From: an archaeon
GTDB taxonomy: Archaea; Aenigmatarchaeota; Aenigmatarchaeia; GW2011-AR5
Direction: 5' to 3'
DNA length: 64,000 nt
Assembly (NCBI GenBank): GCA_028279825.1
Contig: JANQNA010000003.1
Location: 116,620-180,619 of the forward strand
Notes under the pieces: model-generated
What the model was told of the DNA's origin: nothing
The model's database searches: none
Seen by the model: the letters and a program-made list of their open reading frames with translations, nothing else
Made by a program: the position numbers and the translations under genes
Shown here: positions 15,653 through 23,760 of the stretch, in pieces
Position numbering within the stretch: position 1 is the stretch's first letter
How the letters are laid out: the number at the start of each line of letters is the position of its first letter

Positions 15653-17134
15653 ATGAGTTCAAATATAGTATTCCGCTGTAAAACTTCTGATGATTTCAAA
15701 ATATTTAAAAAAGAAGTGTCAGATGAGTTTGATATAGAAGACAAGGAAACCAAGGAAAGTTTTGTTTCTAACAGATTTATTCTTACAGGTTTGAAGATAA
15801 CGATTACATACTATATGAGCGGTAAGGTAATGATACAGGGTAGTCCAGATATTGCTGAAATTGAAAAACTTGTTAATATCGCGAAAAGACGTTTTAAGTT
15901 TGATACACCCAGATTGTTCAAGAAGTCAATAAAAGATATATCAGAAATCAACAAGAAATATTTTATTGGACTTGATGAGTCAGGTGTTGGAGAAACTTTT
16001 GGTTGTATGTACCTTGGTATTGCTATAATAAAAAAAGAAGATCTTCTCGAAGCCCATAAAATATTTCGGCCACAGGATGTAAAACAATTCGATGTAAAAA
16101 CTGTAATAGACCTTAATATAAAATCGAATAAATTCTTTGAGAAAAATCTTAAGAGATACAATGCAAGAGATATTGACACTTCGAACAAAATATTACTTCT
16201 TGACAGGGGGTATGAAGAGCTTCTGTTGAAATATAAAAACTTGATACCCGATTCTTGTATTATTCTTGATGACTACGGAATTGGAACAGTTTTTAAAAAC
16301 TTTATAAAGAAATGGGAAAAGGCAGGAGCGATATTCATATTACGTCATAAGGCCGATAGTATTTATTTACCACCGATGGCAGCCTCTATTATTGCCAGGA
16401 AATCAAGAAATACAGAAATTAAGACGCTTACATCAAAATATTCAATTATAGATCCAAAAACAGGGGAAAAGATAGAACTCACAACAGGTAGTCCGTCAAA
16501 CCCATTAACAGAAAAATGGCTTATAGCATATCGTAGAGCCAATCCATACTCAGATTTCCCATTTTTCGTAAGAAATAAATGGAAAAATGTACAGGAAATA
16601 GAAAAAAGGTTTCCGAAAAAAAGCATATCCCATGTCTTTAGCTGTCAAAAATGTGGAAATGGTCTTGGTAAAGTATACATAAGATATGACAAAATTAAGG
16701 ACAGCACCGAGATTCAATGTCCGACTTGTGGTGAACAAGTTAATCCAATTTTCTTCAAAAAGAATTTCTCGTACGGAACAATAGTTATGGATACAAGTTC
16801 TCTAATAACAAGGATAGTATCAAAAGACTTACGAACAACAAAAATATTTGAAAACATGAAATTTATTATACCTTCTTGTGTATATGAAGAGATTGACACA
16901 AAACAACCTGATAAAAAGAAAGGCGCTGAAAATGAAATAAGTTTTCTCAAAGAGTGTCAAACAAAAGGTATTATAGAGTTAGAGGATGTTGATGTAGATA
17001 TATTATCTGGTTTATCAAAAGACAAGAAAATTATAGAAGTTGCGAGACAACATAAAGCATCACTGATAACGTATGATAGAACTCAAAATTTATGGTCATC
17101 AATAAGATCTTTTGTATTTTATATAGTCAACTAA
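15653..17134 (+). CDS. Fusion of RNase HII/HIII-like domain, zinc ribbon and PIN nuclease
   Basis: A 493-residue protein. Residues 1-95 resemble the TBP-like substrate-binding domain of RNase HIII. Residues about 103-310 form an RNase HII/HIII domain with GLDESG (Asp108, Glu109), an acidic pair at 206-207, and the HKADS...AASIIAR helix. Residues 331-359 are a zinc ribbon (CxxC, CxxC). Residues 377-493 are a PIN domain with Asp380, a Glu412/413 pair, Asp457 and Asp475, all the usual acidic residues. RNase H cuts RNA in RNA-DNA hybrids and PIN domains cut single-stranded RNA. No clear ribosome-binding site is seen. It converges on the recombinase gene with a 4-base overlap. Confidence 0.87.
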   Translation: MSSNIVFRCKTSDDFKIFKKEVSDEFDIEDKETKESFVSNRFILTGLKITITYYMSGKVMIQGSPDIAEIEKLVNIAKRRFKFDTPRLFKKSIKDISEINKKYFIGLDESGVGETFGCMYLGIAIIKKEDLLEAHKIFRPQDVKQFDVKTVIDLNIKSNKFFEKNLKRYNARDIDTSNKILLLDRGYEELLLKYKNLIPDSCIILDDYGIGTVFKNFIKKWEKAGAIFILRHKADSIYLPPMAASIIARKSRNTEIKTLTSKYSIIDPKTGEKIELTTGSPSNPLTEKWLIAYRRANPYSDFPFFVRNKWKNVQEIEKRFPKKSISHVFSCQKCGNGLGKVYIRYDKIKDSTEIQCPTCGEQVNPIFFKKNFSYGTIVMDTSSLITRIVSKDLRTTKIFENMKFIIPSCVYEEIDTKQPDKKKGAENEISFLKECQTKGIIELEDVDVDILSGLSKDKKIIEVARQHKASLITYDRTQNLWSSIRSFVFYIVN

Positions 17135-18342
17135 TTAGAATCAGTTTTAATATTCTTCTTATACTCCCTTAATATTTCTTTATCGGTCTTTGTAAGTAAC
17201 TCTGGGGCTTTTGCCAAAATGTTCTGAAGGAGAGTGTTGACATTTATTGCAGTTTCCAATGAAAGTATTGAACCACACGAGTTGCAGAACTTGGATCCAG
17301 GACTATTTCTCTGTTTACATGTTCTGCATACTTGTATTGTTGTTTTCACTTGATACTTATTTTCAATATCAATACCGTTCATGCGTTTTATTGCGTCTTC
17401 TGTATCGCGCGCAGACATATGAACATATACACTTGGCATGTCTGATCCACCTGACCATCCATAATAGGTCTTCATCTGCGCCTCTGTTAGGAATTTAGCA
17501 GCTCTTGTGGCGGAGCTGTGCCTGAATAGGTGTGGATGAATACGTTTCTTGATACCAGCTCTCGTGGCAAGTAATTTTAACACCTTATTCGCACCAGCAT
17601 ATGTAAGCTGGTCATATCCTCTGTTACCTTCTATCCTGTTGTGTTTTGTAAGGAAAAGGAAACTATCGGGATTGCTCTTTTTAGGATGAATATCCAAATA
17701 CGTTGCCAATATTGGAACACTTGCTATAATCGTAACACGTCTCATGCCTGTTTTACCATTCAGCATAACAAATCCAATGTTATCTTGGAATACTATGTGC
17801 TTTATTTTGGTGTTTAGAATTTCTCCTATACGCGCACCTGATTCGTATAACAATAAGGTAAATGCCTTGTCCCTTGGGTTATCCGCAGCCTCTAACATCT
17901 TTTCAAGTTCTTCTTCTGTTATTAGATCATCAGGGAGTTTGTTATTAGATTTCTTTTCTGTTGTTTCAATCCAGGAGACAACACCTGGGTAGTGACCCTT
18001 TTCTTCTATATTAAAGAGCCACTTATAGAATTTCTTCAATGCAATGTTGTGATTATTCTTTGTTTTACTTGTCCATTTTTGTGATTCAATCAGACTCTTT
18101 AACTTGACTATATCACTTTTCTGTGCTGCAGTAAATTTCTTCTTTAGATGAGATGCAATAAACCATATAGAATAAAGATCTTTTGTTATTGTAGCTGGTT
18201 TCAACCCACGCGCCTTGCACAATTCAGTAAATTCTGCTATTTTCTTTCTGTTGAATGAAGATATAGTTTTGTCAGTTTGGATTTTCTTTTCTATGTGTTT
18301 CAATCGTTCGTCAAACTTGTGTATATCTCTGGTCTCGTCCAT
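17131..18342 (-). CDS. Tyrosine recombinase/integrase with C-terminal zinc ribbon
   Basis: A 403-residue site-specific recombinase. The N-terminal SAM-like core-binding domain covers about residues 30-125. The catalytic domain shows Arg171 (GARIGE), Lys197, His271 and Arg274 (HLFRH), Trp296 and the nucleophile Tyr306 (SVYVHMS). Residues 339-356 form a zinc ribbon (CxxC, CxxC), common in archaeal integrases. A TATA box (TTTATATATAA, about 18363-18373) gives a very short leader. The gene begins 48 bases downstream of the tRNA-Val 3' end, as expected for an element that integrated there. Confidence 0.92.
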   Translation of the reverse strand: MDETRDIHKFDERLKHIEKKIQTDKTISSFNRKKIAEFTELCKARGLKPATITKDLYSIWFIASHLKKKFTAAQKSDIVKLKSLIESQKWTSKTKNNHNIALKKFYKWLFNIEEKGHYPGVVSWIETTEKKSNNKLPDDLITEEELEKMLEAADNPRDKAFTLLLYESGARIGEILNTKIKHIVFQDNIGFVMLNGKTGMRRVTIIASVPILATYLDIHPKKSNPDSFLFLTKHNRIEGNRGYDQLTYAGANKVLKLLATRAGIKKRIHPHLFRHSSATRAAKFLTEAQMKTYYGWSGGSDMPSVYVHMSARDTEDAIKRMNGIDIENKYQVKTTIQVCRTCKQRNSPGSKFCNSCGSILSLETAINVNTLLQNILAKAPELLTKTDKEILREYKKNIKTDSN

Positions 18343-18388
18343 ATTTCATATTTATGGGGCGTTATATATAAACTTCACCTGAGGTTAA

Positions 18389-18400
18389 ATGGGTCCAGCA
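18389..18400 (+). repeat. Candidate attachment site (tRNA-Val copy)
   Basis: ATGGGTCCAGCA covers the last bases of tRNA-Val and matches 6877-6888 exactly and in the same orientation. It marks the proposed right end of the integrated element. Confidence 0.6.
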
Positions 18401-18501
18401 GGAATCGAACCTGCAGTCTCATCCACGTCAAGGACACGTCATACCATTTTCCCAACCTTCCGCTTTTAAAGTCATGGAAAGGTTGTCTAGACCATGGACC
18501 C
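18390..18501 (-). tRNA. tRNA-Val (GAC) with D-arm intron
   Basis: Acceptor GGGTCCA/TGGACCC with discriminator A, anticodon stem TGTCC/GGATG with loop TTGACGT, and T arm GCAGG-TTCGATT-CCTGC are all clear, and the GGTCTAG ... GGTATGAC D-arm blocks are typical of archaeal tRNA-Val. Between these D-arm blocks lie about 37-40 extra bases that fold into a helix (AACCTTTCC with GGAAGGTT, one bulge). The gene is 112 bases, about 74 after removal. An intron at this place is non-canonical. The integrase follows its 3' end. Confidence 0.88.
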
Positions 18502-18562
18502 ACTGGTGTATGAAGTACCGGAGATACTTCTGTCTTATCTTCTGTTTTCTAGAAAAGCTTTT

Positions 18563-18784
18563 TTAAAGCAAACTGTCGAAATAGTCTTCTCCGTCGTCCG
18601 TTATTTTATATAAAACTTTTCCGTCACCGCTGTAGTTCCTGCACCTTCTCACCATATCTTCACGTAATAAAGAATTAAAGGCTCTTCGATAATCACGTAA
18701 CAAGCTAAAATCATCCTGACAGATTGCACGCCTAAATCTTAAATTCCCTAATATAACAAACTTGGTCCCTGACAATGCACTCAT
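18563..18784 (-). CDS. Small winged-helix-like protein, 73 aa
   Basis: A 73-residue protein whose second half (RRAFNSLLREDMVRRC, then GKVLYKITDDGEDYF) has the recognition-helix, turn and wing pattern of small winged-helix proteins, with the usual Y-x-I-T-x-x-G ending. The N-terminus, ALSGTKFVILGNL, may be the first helix. It lies between tRNA-Val and the DUF192 gene, outside the proposed element. Confidence 0.62.
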   Translation of the reverse strand: MSALSGTKFVILGNLRFRRAICQDDFSLLRDYRRAFNSLLREDMVRRCRNYSGDGKVLYKITDDGEDYFDSLL

Positions 18785-18804
18785 AGAATGGAAGTATGAG
18801 AAAT

Positions 18805-19131
18805 CTATTTAATTGATATTTTCTCGCCTTTTTTGAAGTCAGCCAGACCTTTTTTTACTTCCAGAGTATACTTTGCCTCTTTGTTTCTGTAGCCTTTCCA
18901 GCTTCTTGGGTGGAGAAAATGTCTGGCCGTCTGTTTCTCGAGAACAACGAAGTTATTATCCAGAAAGTACAGATCAAGCGTTCTGCATAGAAACGTGCCT
19001 ATATTGTTCGTATAGACCAATGCGCCGTCCAAAGTTATCAATGGATGTAGAGTCAGGCCAAATATAGACTTAACTCCTTTACAGTCCCTGACGCGAAGCG
19101 TCTTACCCCTGTGCTTCAGTATCATTTCCAC
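18805..19131 (-). CDS. DUF192 family protein
   Basis: A 108-residue protein (106 if started at 19125). It has the DUF192 signature: a RTLDLYFLDNNFVVLEKQ strand pair, then RSWKGY, then AKYTLEVKKGLADFKKGEKI. The family is a small single-domain beta protein found in bacteria and archaea, function unknown. It overlaps the 3' end of the dCTP deaminase gene by more than 20 bases, so the two are translated as a unit. Confidence 0.82.
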   Translation of the reverse strand: MEMILKHRGKTLRVRDCKGVKSIFGLTLHPLITLDGALVYTNNIGTFLCRTLDLYFLDNNFVVLEKQTARHFLHPRSWKGYRNKEAKYTLEVKKGLADFKKGEKISIK

Positions 19132-19636
19132 GCCTCGCGAACTTCAAAAGATCTTCCCCTTTATACTGTCCAGCATAGCCGGATGTTTCGTTATCCAGCC
19201 TGAAGAAAACCATCTGACCAAGTTTGGCGTTCCTGTATATCCTGACAGGCCTTGATACTTCAGCATGGAAAAACGATCTTCCTTCGTAGCCAGGATCCCA
19301 GACCGCTGTATGTTCAACAATTCCGCATACCAGCGCAGAAGATCTTGGAAGAATCAAAGCAGCTATGTTTTTTGGAAGGATTATGGTCTCGTTCATAGAA
19401 ATATGATACACGCCTGGTTTCAGATTCCAGTGGTCACCCTGAATAGGAATTTCCACATACTTAGGAAGTTTACGTTTTTCGTTAGAAAAATCAAGTACTC
19501 CTTCCCCTTCCATTGTGAAAACTTTCGCGGCTGTCAGATCTATTCCACATTGTTGTATCTGTTTTTCAGGGTCAATCATGTCTTTTACAAGCAGCCCCTT
19601 TGATACGTAACTTCGTATATCTTTGTCAGTTAACAT
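19103..19636 (-). CDS. dcd: dCTP deaminase / dUTPase family protein
   Basis: A 177-residue member of the DCD/DUT family, which deaminates dCTP or hydrolyses dUTP to keep uracil out of DNA and supply dUMP. LPRSSALVCGI (RSS at 98-100), WDPGYEG (DPG at 114-116) and a Glu at about 126 match the nucleotide-binding and catalytic positions. The Glu in HAEV favours deaminase activity, but mono- and bifunctional forms cannot be told apart by eye. The window also has a uracil-DNA glycosylase. Confidence 0.87.
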   Translation of the reverse strand: MLTDKDIRSYVSKGLLVKDMIDPEKQIQQCGIDLTAAKVFTMEGEGVLDFSNEKRKLPKYVEIPIQGDHWNLKPGVYHISMNETIILPKNIAALILPRSSALVCGIVEHTAVWDPGYEGRSFFHAEVSRPVRIYRNAKLGQMVFFRLDNETSGYAGQYKGEDLLKFARRGNDTEAQG

Positions 19637-19652
19637 AGCTAGAGTTGTTATC

Positions 19653-20021
19653 TTATTTTTTAAAAAGCTTCTTTATCCTCTGTTTAAAGAGCTCTTTTCT
19701 GTGAGAAAGAATCTGCCCTGTTGTAATCCTGCCCGTCTTGTAAGAATGCAGATATTTTGATCCGCATCTTATACAAAATTCCGCCTTTTCAGTTATGAAG
19801 TTTTTATGGCAGGAAGAGCACACGTAGGTGTAAAGCACATTTGGTGTTGCTTTGTCACCCCTTTCCACTTCCTTTACAGGGCCTTTACAGAAGATACATT
19901 CTTCTACAGGCGTGAACGTATCAAACCCGTGTGCACATTTCTGGCATATGTACATATGCTTCAGTCTTTTACGATAGTTATGATAGTCTAAAAGCTCACT
20001 TGGGGGAAGTCTGTCCAACAT
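19653..20021 (-). CDS. Double zinc-ribbon protein, 122 aa
   Basis: A 122-residue protein with two zinc ribbons. The first is CQKC...CIFC at about residues 26-45 and the second CSSC...CIRC at about 68-87. A basic helical tail (HRKELFKQRIKKLFKK) follows. The layout suggests binding to RNA, DNA or ribosomal parts. It lies 16 bases from the dCTP deaminase gene and 4 from the gene upstream, so these genes look like one operon. Confidence 0.75.
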   Translation of the reverse strand: MLDRLPPSELLDYHNYRKRLKHMYICQKCAHGFDTFTPVEECIFCKGPVKEVERGDKATPNVLYTYVCSSCHKNFITEKAEFCIRCGSKYLHSYKTGRITTGQILSHRKELFKQRIKKLFKK

Positions 20022-20025
20022 ATAA

Positions 20026-20319
20026 TCACCCTAGAATATTACCAAAACCCTCTATTGCCGAGTTCTCCTGTTCGTCTATTTTCTTAAGCACCTTGTCTTT
20101 GTCTTTGTATACTTCAGCTAGGTCCTTCAAAAGCTCTTTAGCTTTAGGCATCTTCTCTTCAGGAACATCAACTATGATAAAATAACAATCCTCATCTATA
20201 TCCAGCGAAGCTGCACTCTTTACAATTATACTCCCTCTGTTTACTTCTTCATCCCGCTTCAGCACGTCTTCTGCTTTCATCTTTTTTTCATTGTCAACTT
20301 TGAATACTTCACGCATCAT
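20026..20319 (-). CDS. Hypothetical protein, 97 aa
   Basis: A 97-residue acidic protein with alternating strand and helix (GSIIVKSAASLD, YFIIVDVPEEKMPKAKELLKDL). It has no catalytic or metal motif. An ATG pair allows start at 20319 or 20316. It is the first gene of the operon that runs through the zinc ribbon, dCTP deaminase and DUF192 genes. I do not recognise the family. Confidence 0.68.
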   Translation of the reverse strand: MMREVFKVDNEKKMKAEDVLKRDEEVNRGSIIVKSAASLDIDEDCYFIIVDVPEEKMPKAKELLKDLAEVYKDKDKVLKKIDEQENSAIEGFGNILG

Positions 20320-20371
20320 TTTATTTCGACAGAAACCTTTTAATCCTCAAAGATTGTAGCAGATATTACAC

Positions 20372-20444
20372 GCCTCGATAGCTCAGCCGGTAGAGCATCT
20401 GTTTCGTAAACAGAAGGTCGGGAGTTCGATCCTCTCTCGAGGCT
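20372..20444 (+). tRNA. tRNA-Thr (CGT)
   Basis: A complete intron-free cloverleaf: acceptor GCCTCGA/TCGAGGC with discriminator T, D stem GCTC/GAGC, anticodon stem TCTGT/ACAGA with loop TTCGTAA, and T arm GGGAG-TTCGATC-CTCTC. The anticodon CGT reads ACG. A TATA-like CTTTTAATCC lies about 27 bases upstream. A methyltransferase gene starts three bases after it. Confidence 0.95.
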
Positions 20445-20446
20445 CT

Positions 20447-21076
20447 ATGGATGATAAAGAACTTTTCGAGAAAGTGTATGAGAAGCCGGATGCAGTCTGG
20501 ACAGAGCAAGATCCACCAGAAGAGCTAGTCAAATTAGTCGAAAGTGGAAAAATCAAACCATGTAGAGTTCTTGATGTTGGCTGTGGCGAGGGATTTTATT
20601 CTATTTATCTTGCTTCCAAGGGTTTCGATGTTGTAGGTGTAGATCTTTCAGAAAAGGCTATTGAATACGCGAAGCAAAATGCAAAAAAAGCTGGAGTAAA
20701 CATCAAGTTTTTGGCAATGGGCATCCTGGACCTGAAGGAAGAGAAGTTTGATTTTGTTTTTGAATGGTCAATAATGCATCACATGGAACCTTCTAGAAGA
20801 TCAAAATATGTGGAAAACATTGCCAGAGTACTAAATAAAGGCGGAAAGTACTTATCTGTTTCTTTTAATGTCAAAAGCCCTGAATTCGGCAAACCTGGTG
20901 CTGGAGTCAGGGAAGTCCCTCCGGGATCAAGGGCCTTGGTCGGGGCAAAACTTTACTTTTCGTCTCTCGAAGAACTAAGAGAGTTGTTCAAATCTTTCAG
21001 GATACTTGAATCAAAGATAATTCACTTTAACGTAAAAAAGCCACATATAGGAAACTATTTTCTTTTAGAAGCTTAA
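20447..21076 (+). CDS. Class I SAM-dependent methyltransferase
   Basis: A 209-residue protein with the Rossmann-type methyltransferase motifs: VLDVGCGEGFY (motif I, near residue 47), VVGVDLSEKAIEY (motif II), and a FDFVFEWSIMHH segment (motif IV), followed by the LNKGGKYL turn. The substrate cannot be told. The start codon lies three bases after tRNA-Thr, so the mRNA may be processed from a joint tRNA-mRNA transcript. Confidence 0.88.
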   Translation: MDDKELFEKVYEKPDAVWTEQDPPEELVKLVESGKIKPCRVLDVGCGEGFYSIYLASKGFDVVGVDLSEKAIEYAKQNAKKAGVNIKFLAMGILDLKEEKFDFVFEWSIMHHMEPSRRSKYVENIARVLNKGGKYLSVSFNVKSPEFGKPGAGVREVPPGSRALVGAKLYFSSLEELRELFKSFRILESKIIHFNVKKPHIGNYFLLEA

Positions 21077-21315
21077 TCTCTTCTTGCGTACTTGTCGTCT
21101 TCCTTTTTCATCGACCAGAACGGCACTTCCGCTTTTTTGCGCTCTTTCTTGTCGTAAAGAATGAGCACGGAGATTATTATGGCTGCGGAAAGGGGCCCGA
21201 ATATGCCGTATATCAGAACTATTGGCACTTGCTGCTGGAAGAACCCGTTTAGATAAACAGTCAGGAAAACAGCAACGAAGAAACCAACACCAATACCGTT
21301 CAGAATAATACCCAT
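21073..21315 (-). CDS. Small membrane protein, 80 aa
   Basis: An 80-residue protein with two hydrophobic helices (about residues 3-22 and 30-52) and a basic/charged cytoplasmic tail that contains KKERKKAE. Convergent with the methyltransferase gene and overlapping its last 4 bases. Function unknown. Confidence 0.65.
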   Translation of the reverse strand: MGIILNGIGVGFFVAVFLTVYLNGFFQQQVPIVLIYGIFGPLSAAIIISVLILYDKKERKKAEVPFWSMKKEDDKYARRD

Positions 21316-21349
21316 ATGAAATTATTAGAACAAACCCTATATATTATTT

Positions 21350-21628
21350 TTATTTGCCCTTTAACATCTTTAATCCTGTTTTTATGCATATTGCAGAAGC
21401 AAGAATAACGGCAATTATCCATATCCATGCCATTGTCAGAATTGTTCCAACAGATTTTGCAGATTCCTGCAATCCGGACAAATCAGTCCCTGCCGGTAAC
21501 TCAGCTGCTGCAGGCGCAGATAGAAATTCAAGAGCTGCCCCTATAGAAATATTAACATAAGCACCAACCAGCGCGCCGATTAACGCAACCACGCCAACAA
21601 TTATGTACAGGATTCCAAACTGGTTCAT
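21350..21628 (-). CDS. Small membrane protein, 92 aa
   Basis: A 92-residue protein with two membrane helices (about residues 5-30 and 65-86), joined by an Ala/Gly-rich loop. The C-terminal end, KTGLKMLKGK, is basic and probably cytoplasmic. It follows a Yip1-like gene by 2 bases and is likely cotranscribed with it. Function unknown. Confidence 0.65.
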   Translation of the reverse strand: MNQFGILYIIVGVVALIGALVGAYVNISIGAALEFLSAPAAAELPAGTDLSGLQESAKSVGTILTMAWIWIIAVILASAICIKTGLKMLKGK

Positions 21629-21630
21629 AT

Positions 21631-22212
21631 TTACACCGGAGCTATTGTTGCTATGTTTGTTAACATTGACAATCCCACAGATGCATAAGTTGCAAGCAGC
21701 AATGTAAGGATTGTAACGGAAACTGCAACAAATGAAGTTATCATATCTGTCTTATACAACTCTTTTATCCCTCTATACAGCATGCTCAAACCAAGAGCAA
21801 AACCAAGTGCGAGTATAATCAGCTGAATTCCGCCTGTGAAAGGAGCCAGAGACGCTATTGCTGATACAAACACGGCCAGTCCTATCGGTAGCATTGAATA
21901 GCTGACAACAGTCAGACCTTCAAAGAACTTACCTTTCCCGCCAAGTGTTGTAACAACAACGTTTACTATTACTGATAAAAGCAGAAGGCCGATAAATAGT
22001 GCCGCAAATACGGAAGCTATTGAGCCCAAAAGAAACACCTCTGAAAGACCTGAACCTGCAACAACAATTCCGCTTGCCAGAGCAAACAGTACAGATGTTT
22101 CTATAAGCGTAAGAACTGATTTTCTGAGATTCTTGACCCTTTTGGCATCACTCAGGCTTTTTACAGGGTTCTTTATTATATCAAGACACAAAAGGCTACA
22201 CCCTGCAAACAA
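21631..22212 (-). CDS. Yip1-family-like membrane protein, 193 aa
   Basis: A 193-residue protein with five hydrophobic segments. It begins with a short cytosolic part containing NPVKSLSDAKRVKNL, typical of Yip1 proteins where an amphipathic NP-x-x helix precedes the membrane core. SYSMLPIGLAVF resembles the Yip1 core motif. The archaeal role is unknown. It is paired with a second Yip1-like gene at 29235. Confidence 0.72.
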   Translation of the reverse strand: MFAGCSLLCLDIIKNPVKSLSDAKRVKNLRKSVLTLIETSVLFALASGIVVAGSGLSEVFLLGSIASVFAALFIGLLLLSVIVNVVVTTLGGKGKFFEGLTVVSYSMLPIGLAVFVSAIASLAPFTGGIQLIILALGFALGLSMLYRGIKELYKTDMITSFVAVSVTILTLLLATYASVGLSMLTNIATIAPV

Positions 22213-22256
22213 TTGATTTTCTGTGTTTTTAAAGGTTCTGTGTTAATGGGTTTCCT

Positions 22257-22694
22257 ATGGAAACCAAGAAAGAAGAGATAGACAAGAAGCGAAAAGAAAA
22301 GTGGTTTGAGCTGATGTTCACCATAGAGGCATTAGCCGTCAAAAAGGAAATAGTTGAAAAATCACTAAAGACGCATATAGAGAAACTTGGCAATATTAAA
22401 GACGTTTTCGTATATGAGACTGAATATATGGACACTGTAAAGGTGGAGAAGCCTCTGAAAAACGTGGAAGAGGCCTATTCTGCCGTCGTAAAACTAAAAC
22501 TGTTCATACGTAATTTACCCACACTGATACAGATTGTAATGGTCTATGGTCCATCTTCTATAGAAGTTTTCGGGCCGGAAAGAACAGAATTGAGCCTTTC
22601 GGAAACACAGGATATAACAAACCTATTGGCCGGAATTGTACACCAATTTGCGGCAGCAGGTGCAGGCGGCATAGTCATAACTCCTGCGAAATAG
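22257..22694 (+). CDS. Conserved-type archaeal protein, 145 aa
   Basis: A 145-residue protein with an N-terminal charged helix (METKKEEIDKKRKEK) and alternating helix and strand afterwards, ending in a Gly/Ala-rich tail AAAGAGGIV. It has no catalytic motif. The pattern looks like a protein conserved among DPANN archaea, but I cannot name it. Confidence 0.65.
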   Translation: METKKEEIDKKRKEKWFELMFTIEALAVKKEIVEKSLKTHIEKLGNIKDVFVYETEYMDTVKVEKPLKNVEEAYSAVVKLKLFIRNLPTLIQIVMVYGPSSIEVFGPERTELSLSETQDITNLLAGIVHQFAAAGAGGIVITPAK

Positions 22695-22782
22695 ACTATA
22701 CAGAATATCCTCCTGTATAACACAATACACGACCCGTATCATGAGTATTGTGTTTATATGCGTATTTTAACTATAATAGAAT

Positions 22783-23709
22783 ATGAGATTCTATTTTCTA
22801 GTAGCCGTACTCTTCCTGTTATCGCTGACCCCGTCATATGCAGCGTTGGAAGAGTGGGATGTAGATGTATCCGTGAATACTGACGGATCCAATGACTGGA
22901 TCATTAAATTAACCTACAACGAGTCTGTGGCAAAGAGTGACTATTTTGTGCTTTCTAGAATATTCCGTGTAGAAGTGTTAGCCAATAATCAGACCATCCT
23001 ATGTGACGTAACTGAAGATATTGGAACATCTATTGTCTGTGACGATATTCACGCGTCTGAAGTTATCTATAAATTCCACACAAAAGATTTCGTAGATAAC
23101 ATACGAGACCTGAAAATGTTCCGGTATCCTTTCTCAGTCACACAGGTTGTCGGCAAAATGAATATAGCCCTGGAATTGCCGTTAGGTACGGCTCTTGTGG
23201 AAGAATCGCAATTAACAGGTACCGGACTAAAACCGTTTGATCCTAACTTCGGAAGACAGGGCAGCGACGGACGCAGGATATTCATAGAATGGGAATTCGA
23301 TAAACCTACCCTAGGGCAGACAATCAACATATCTGCAATATATGAGATATTAGGGGGTTTTGACCCGTTTACGCTGTTTTTCGTGATCCTGGCACTTATT
23401 GTAATAGCATTCCTGACCATTCTATGGTATTATTCCAAGAGACACAATGTGAAAAATATCCTGCCTGTTCTAACCGAGGGCGAACGCAAGGTAATGGAGA
23501 TACTGCTTCGTGAAAAAGGCACTGTTGACCAAAGAGTTATTGTAAAAGAAACTGACTTCTCCAAAGCAAAAGTAACAAGAGTTATTAACGATCTGGAAAA
23601 GAGAGGTATTGTTGAGAAGGTATCTAAAGGGCGTAAGAACCTCATAAAGCTGAAGAAAGAGGTAAAACAGCTAAAACAGCAAAATGAAAAACAGGAAAAG
23701 GATAAATAA
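22783..23709 (+). CDS. Membrane-anchored winged-helix regulator
   Basis: A 308-residue protein: a signal peptide (residues 1-21), a beta-rich ectodomain of about 170 residues, one membrane helix at about 195-216, and a cytoplasmic winged helix at about 225-290 (LTEGERKVMEILLREKG, then FSKAKVTRVINDLEKRG as recognition helix, then a wing). A basic tail follows. This layout is a known archaeal type of membrane-bound regulator. It lies just upstream of the S-layer gene, and control of the envelope is a reasonable inference. Confidence 0.85.
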   Translation: MRFYFLVAVLFLLSLTPSYAALEEWDVDVSVNTDGSNDWIIKLTYNESVAKSDYFVLSRIFRVEVLANNQTILCDVTEDIGTSIVCDDIHASEVIYKFHTKDFVDNIRDLKMFRYPFSVTQVVGKMNIALELPLGTALVEESQLTGTGLKPFDPNFGRQGSDGRRIFIEWEFDKPTLGQTINISAIYEILGGFDPFTLFFVILALIVIAFLTILWYYSKRHNVKNILPVLTEGERKVMEILLREKGTVDQRVIVKETDFSKAKVTRVINDLEKRGIVEKVSKGRKNLIKLKKEVKQLKQQNEKQEKDK

Positions 23710-23760
23710 GATTTAACAAGCTAAAACGCCTAAATATTAGCTTTGGAACATTTTCTAAAG

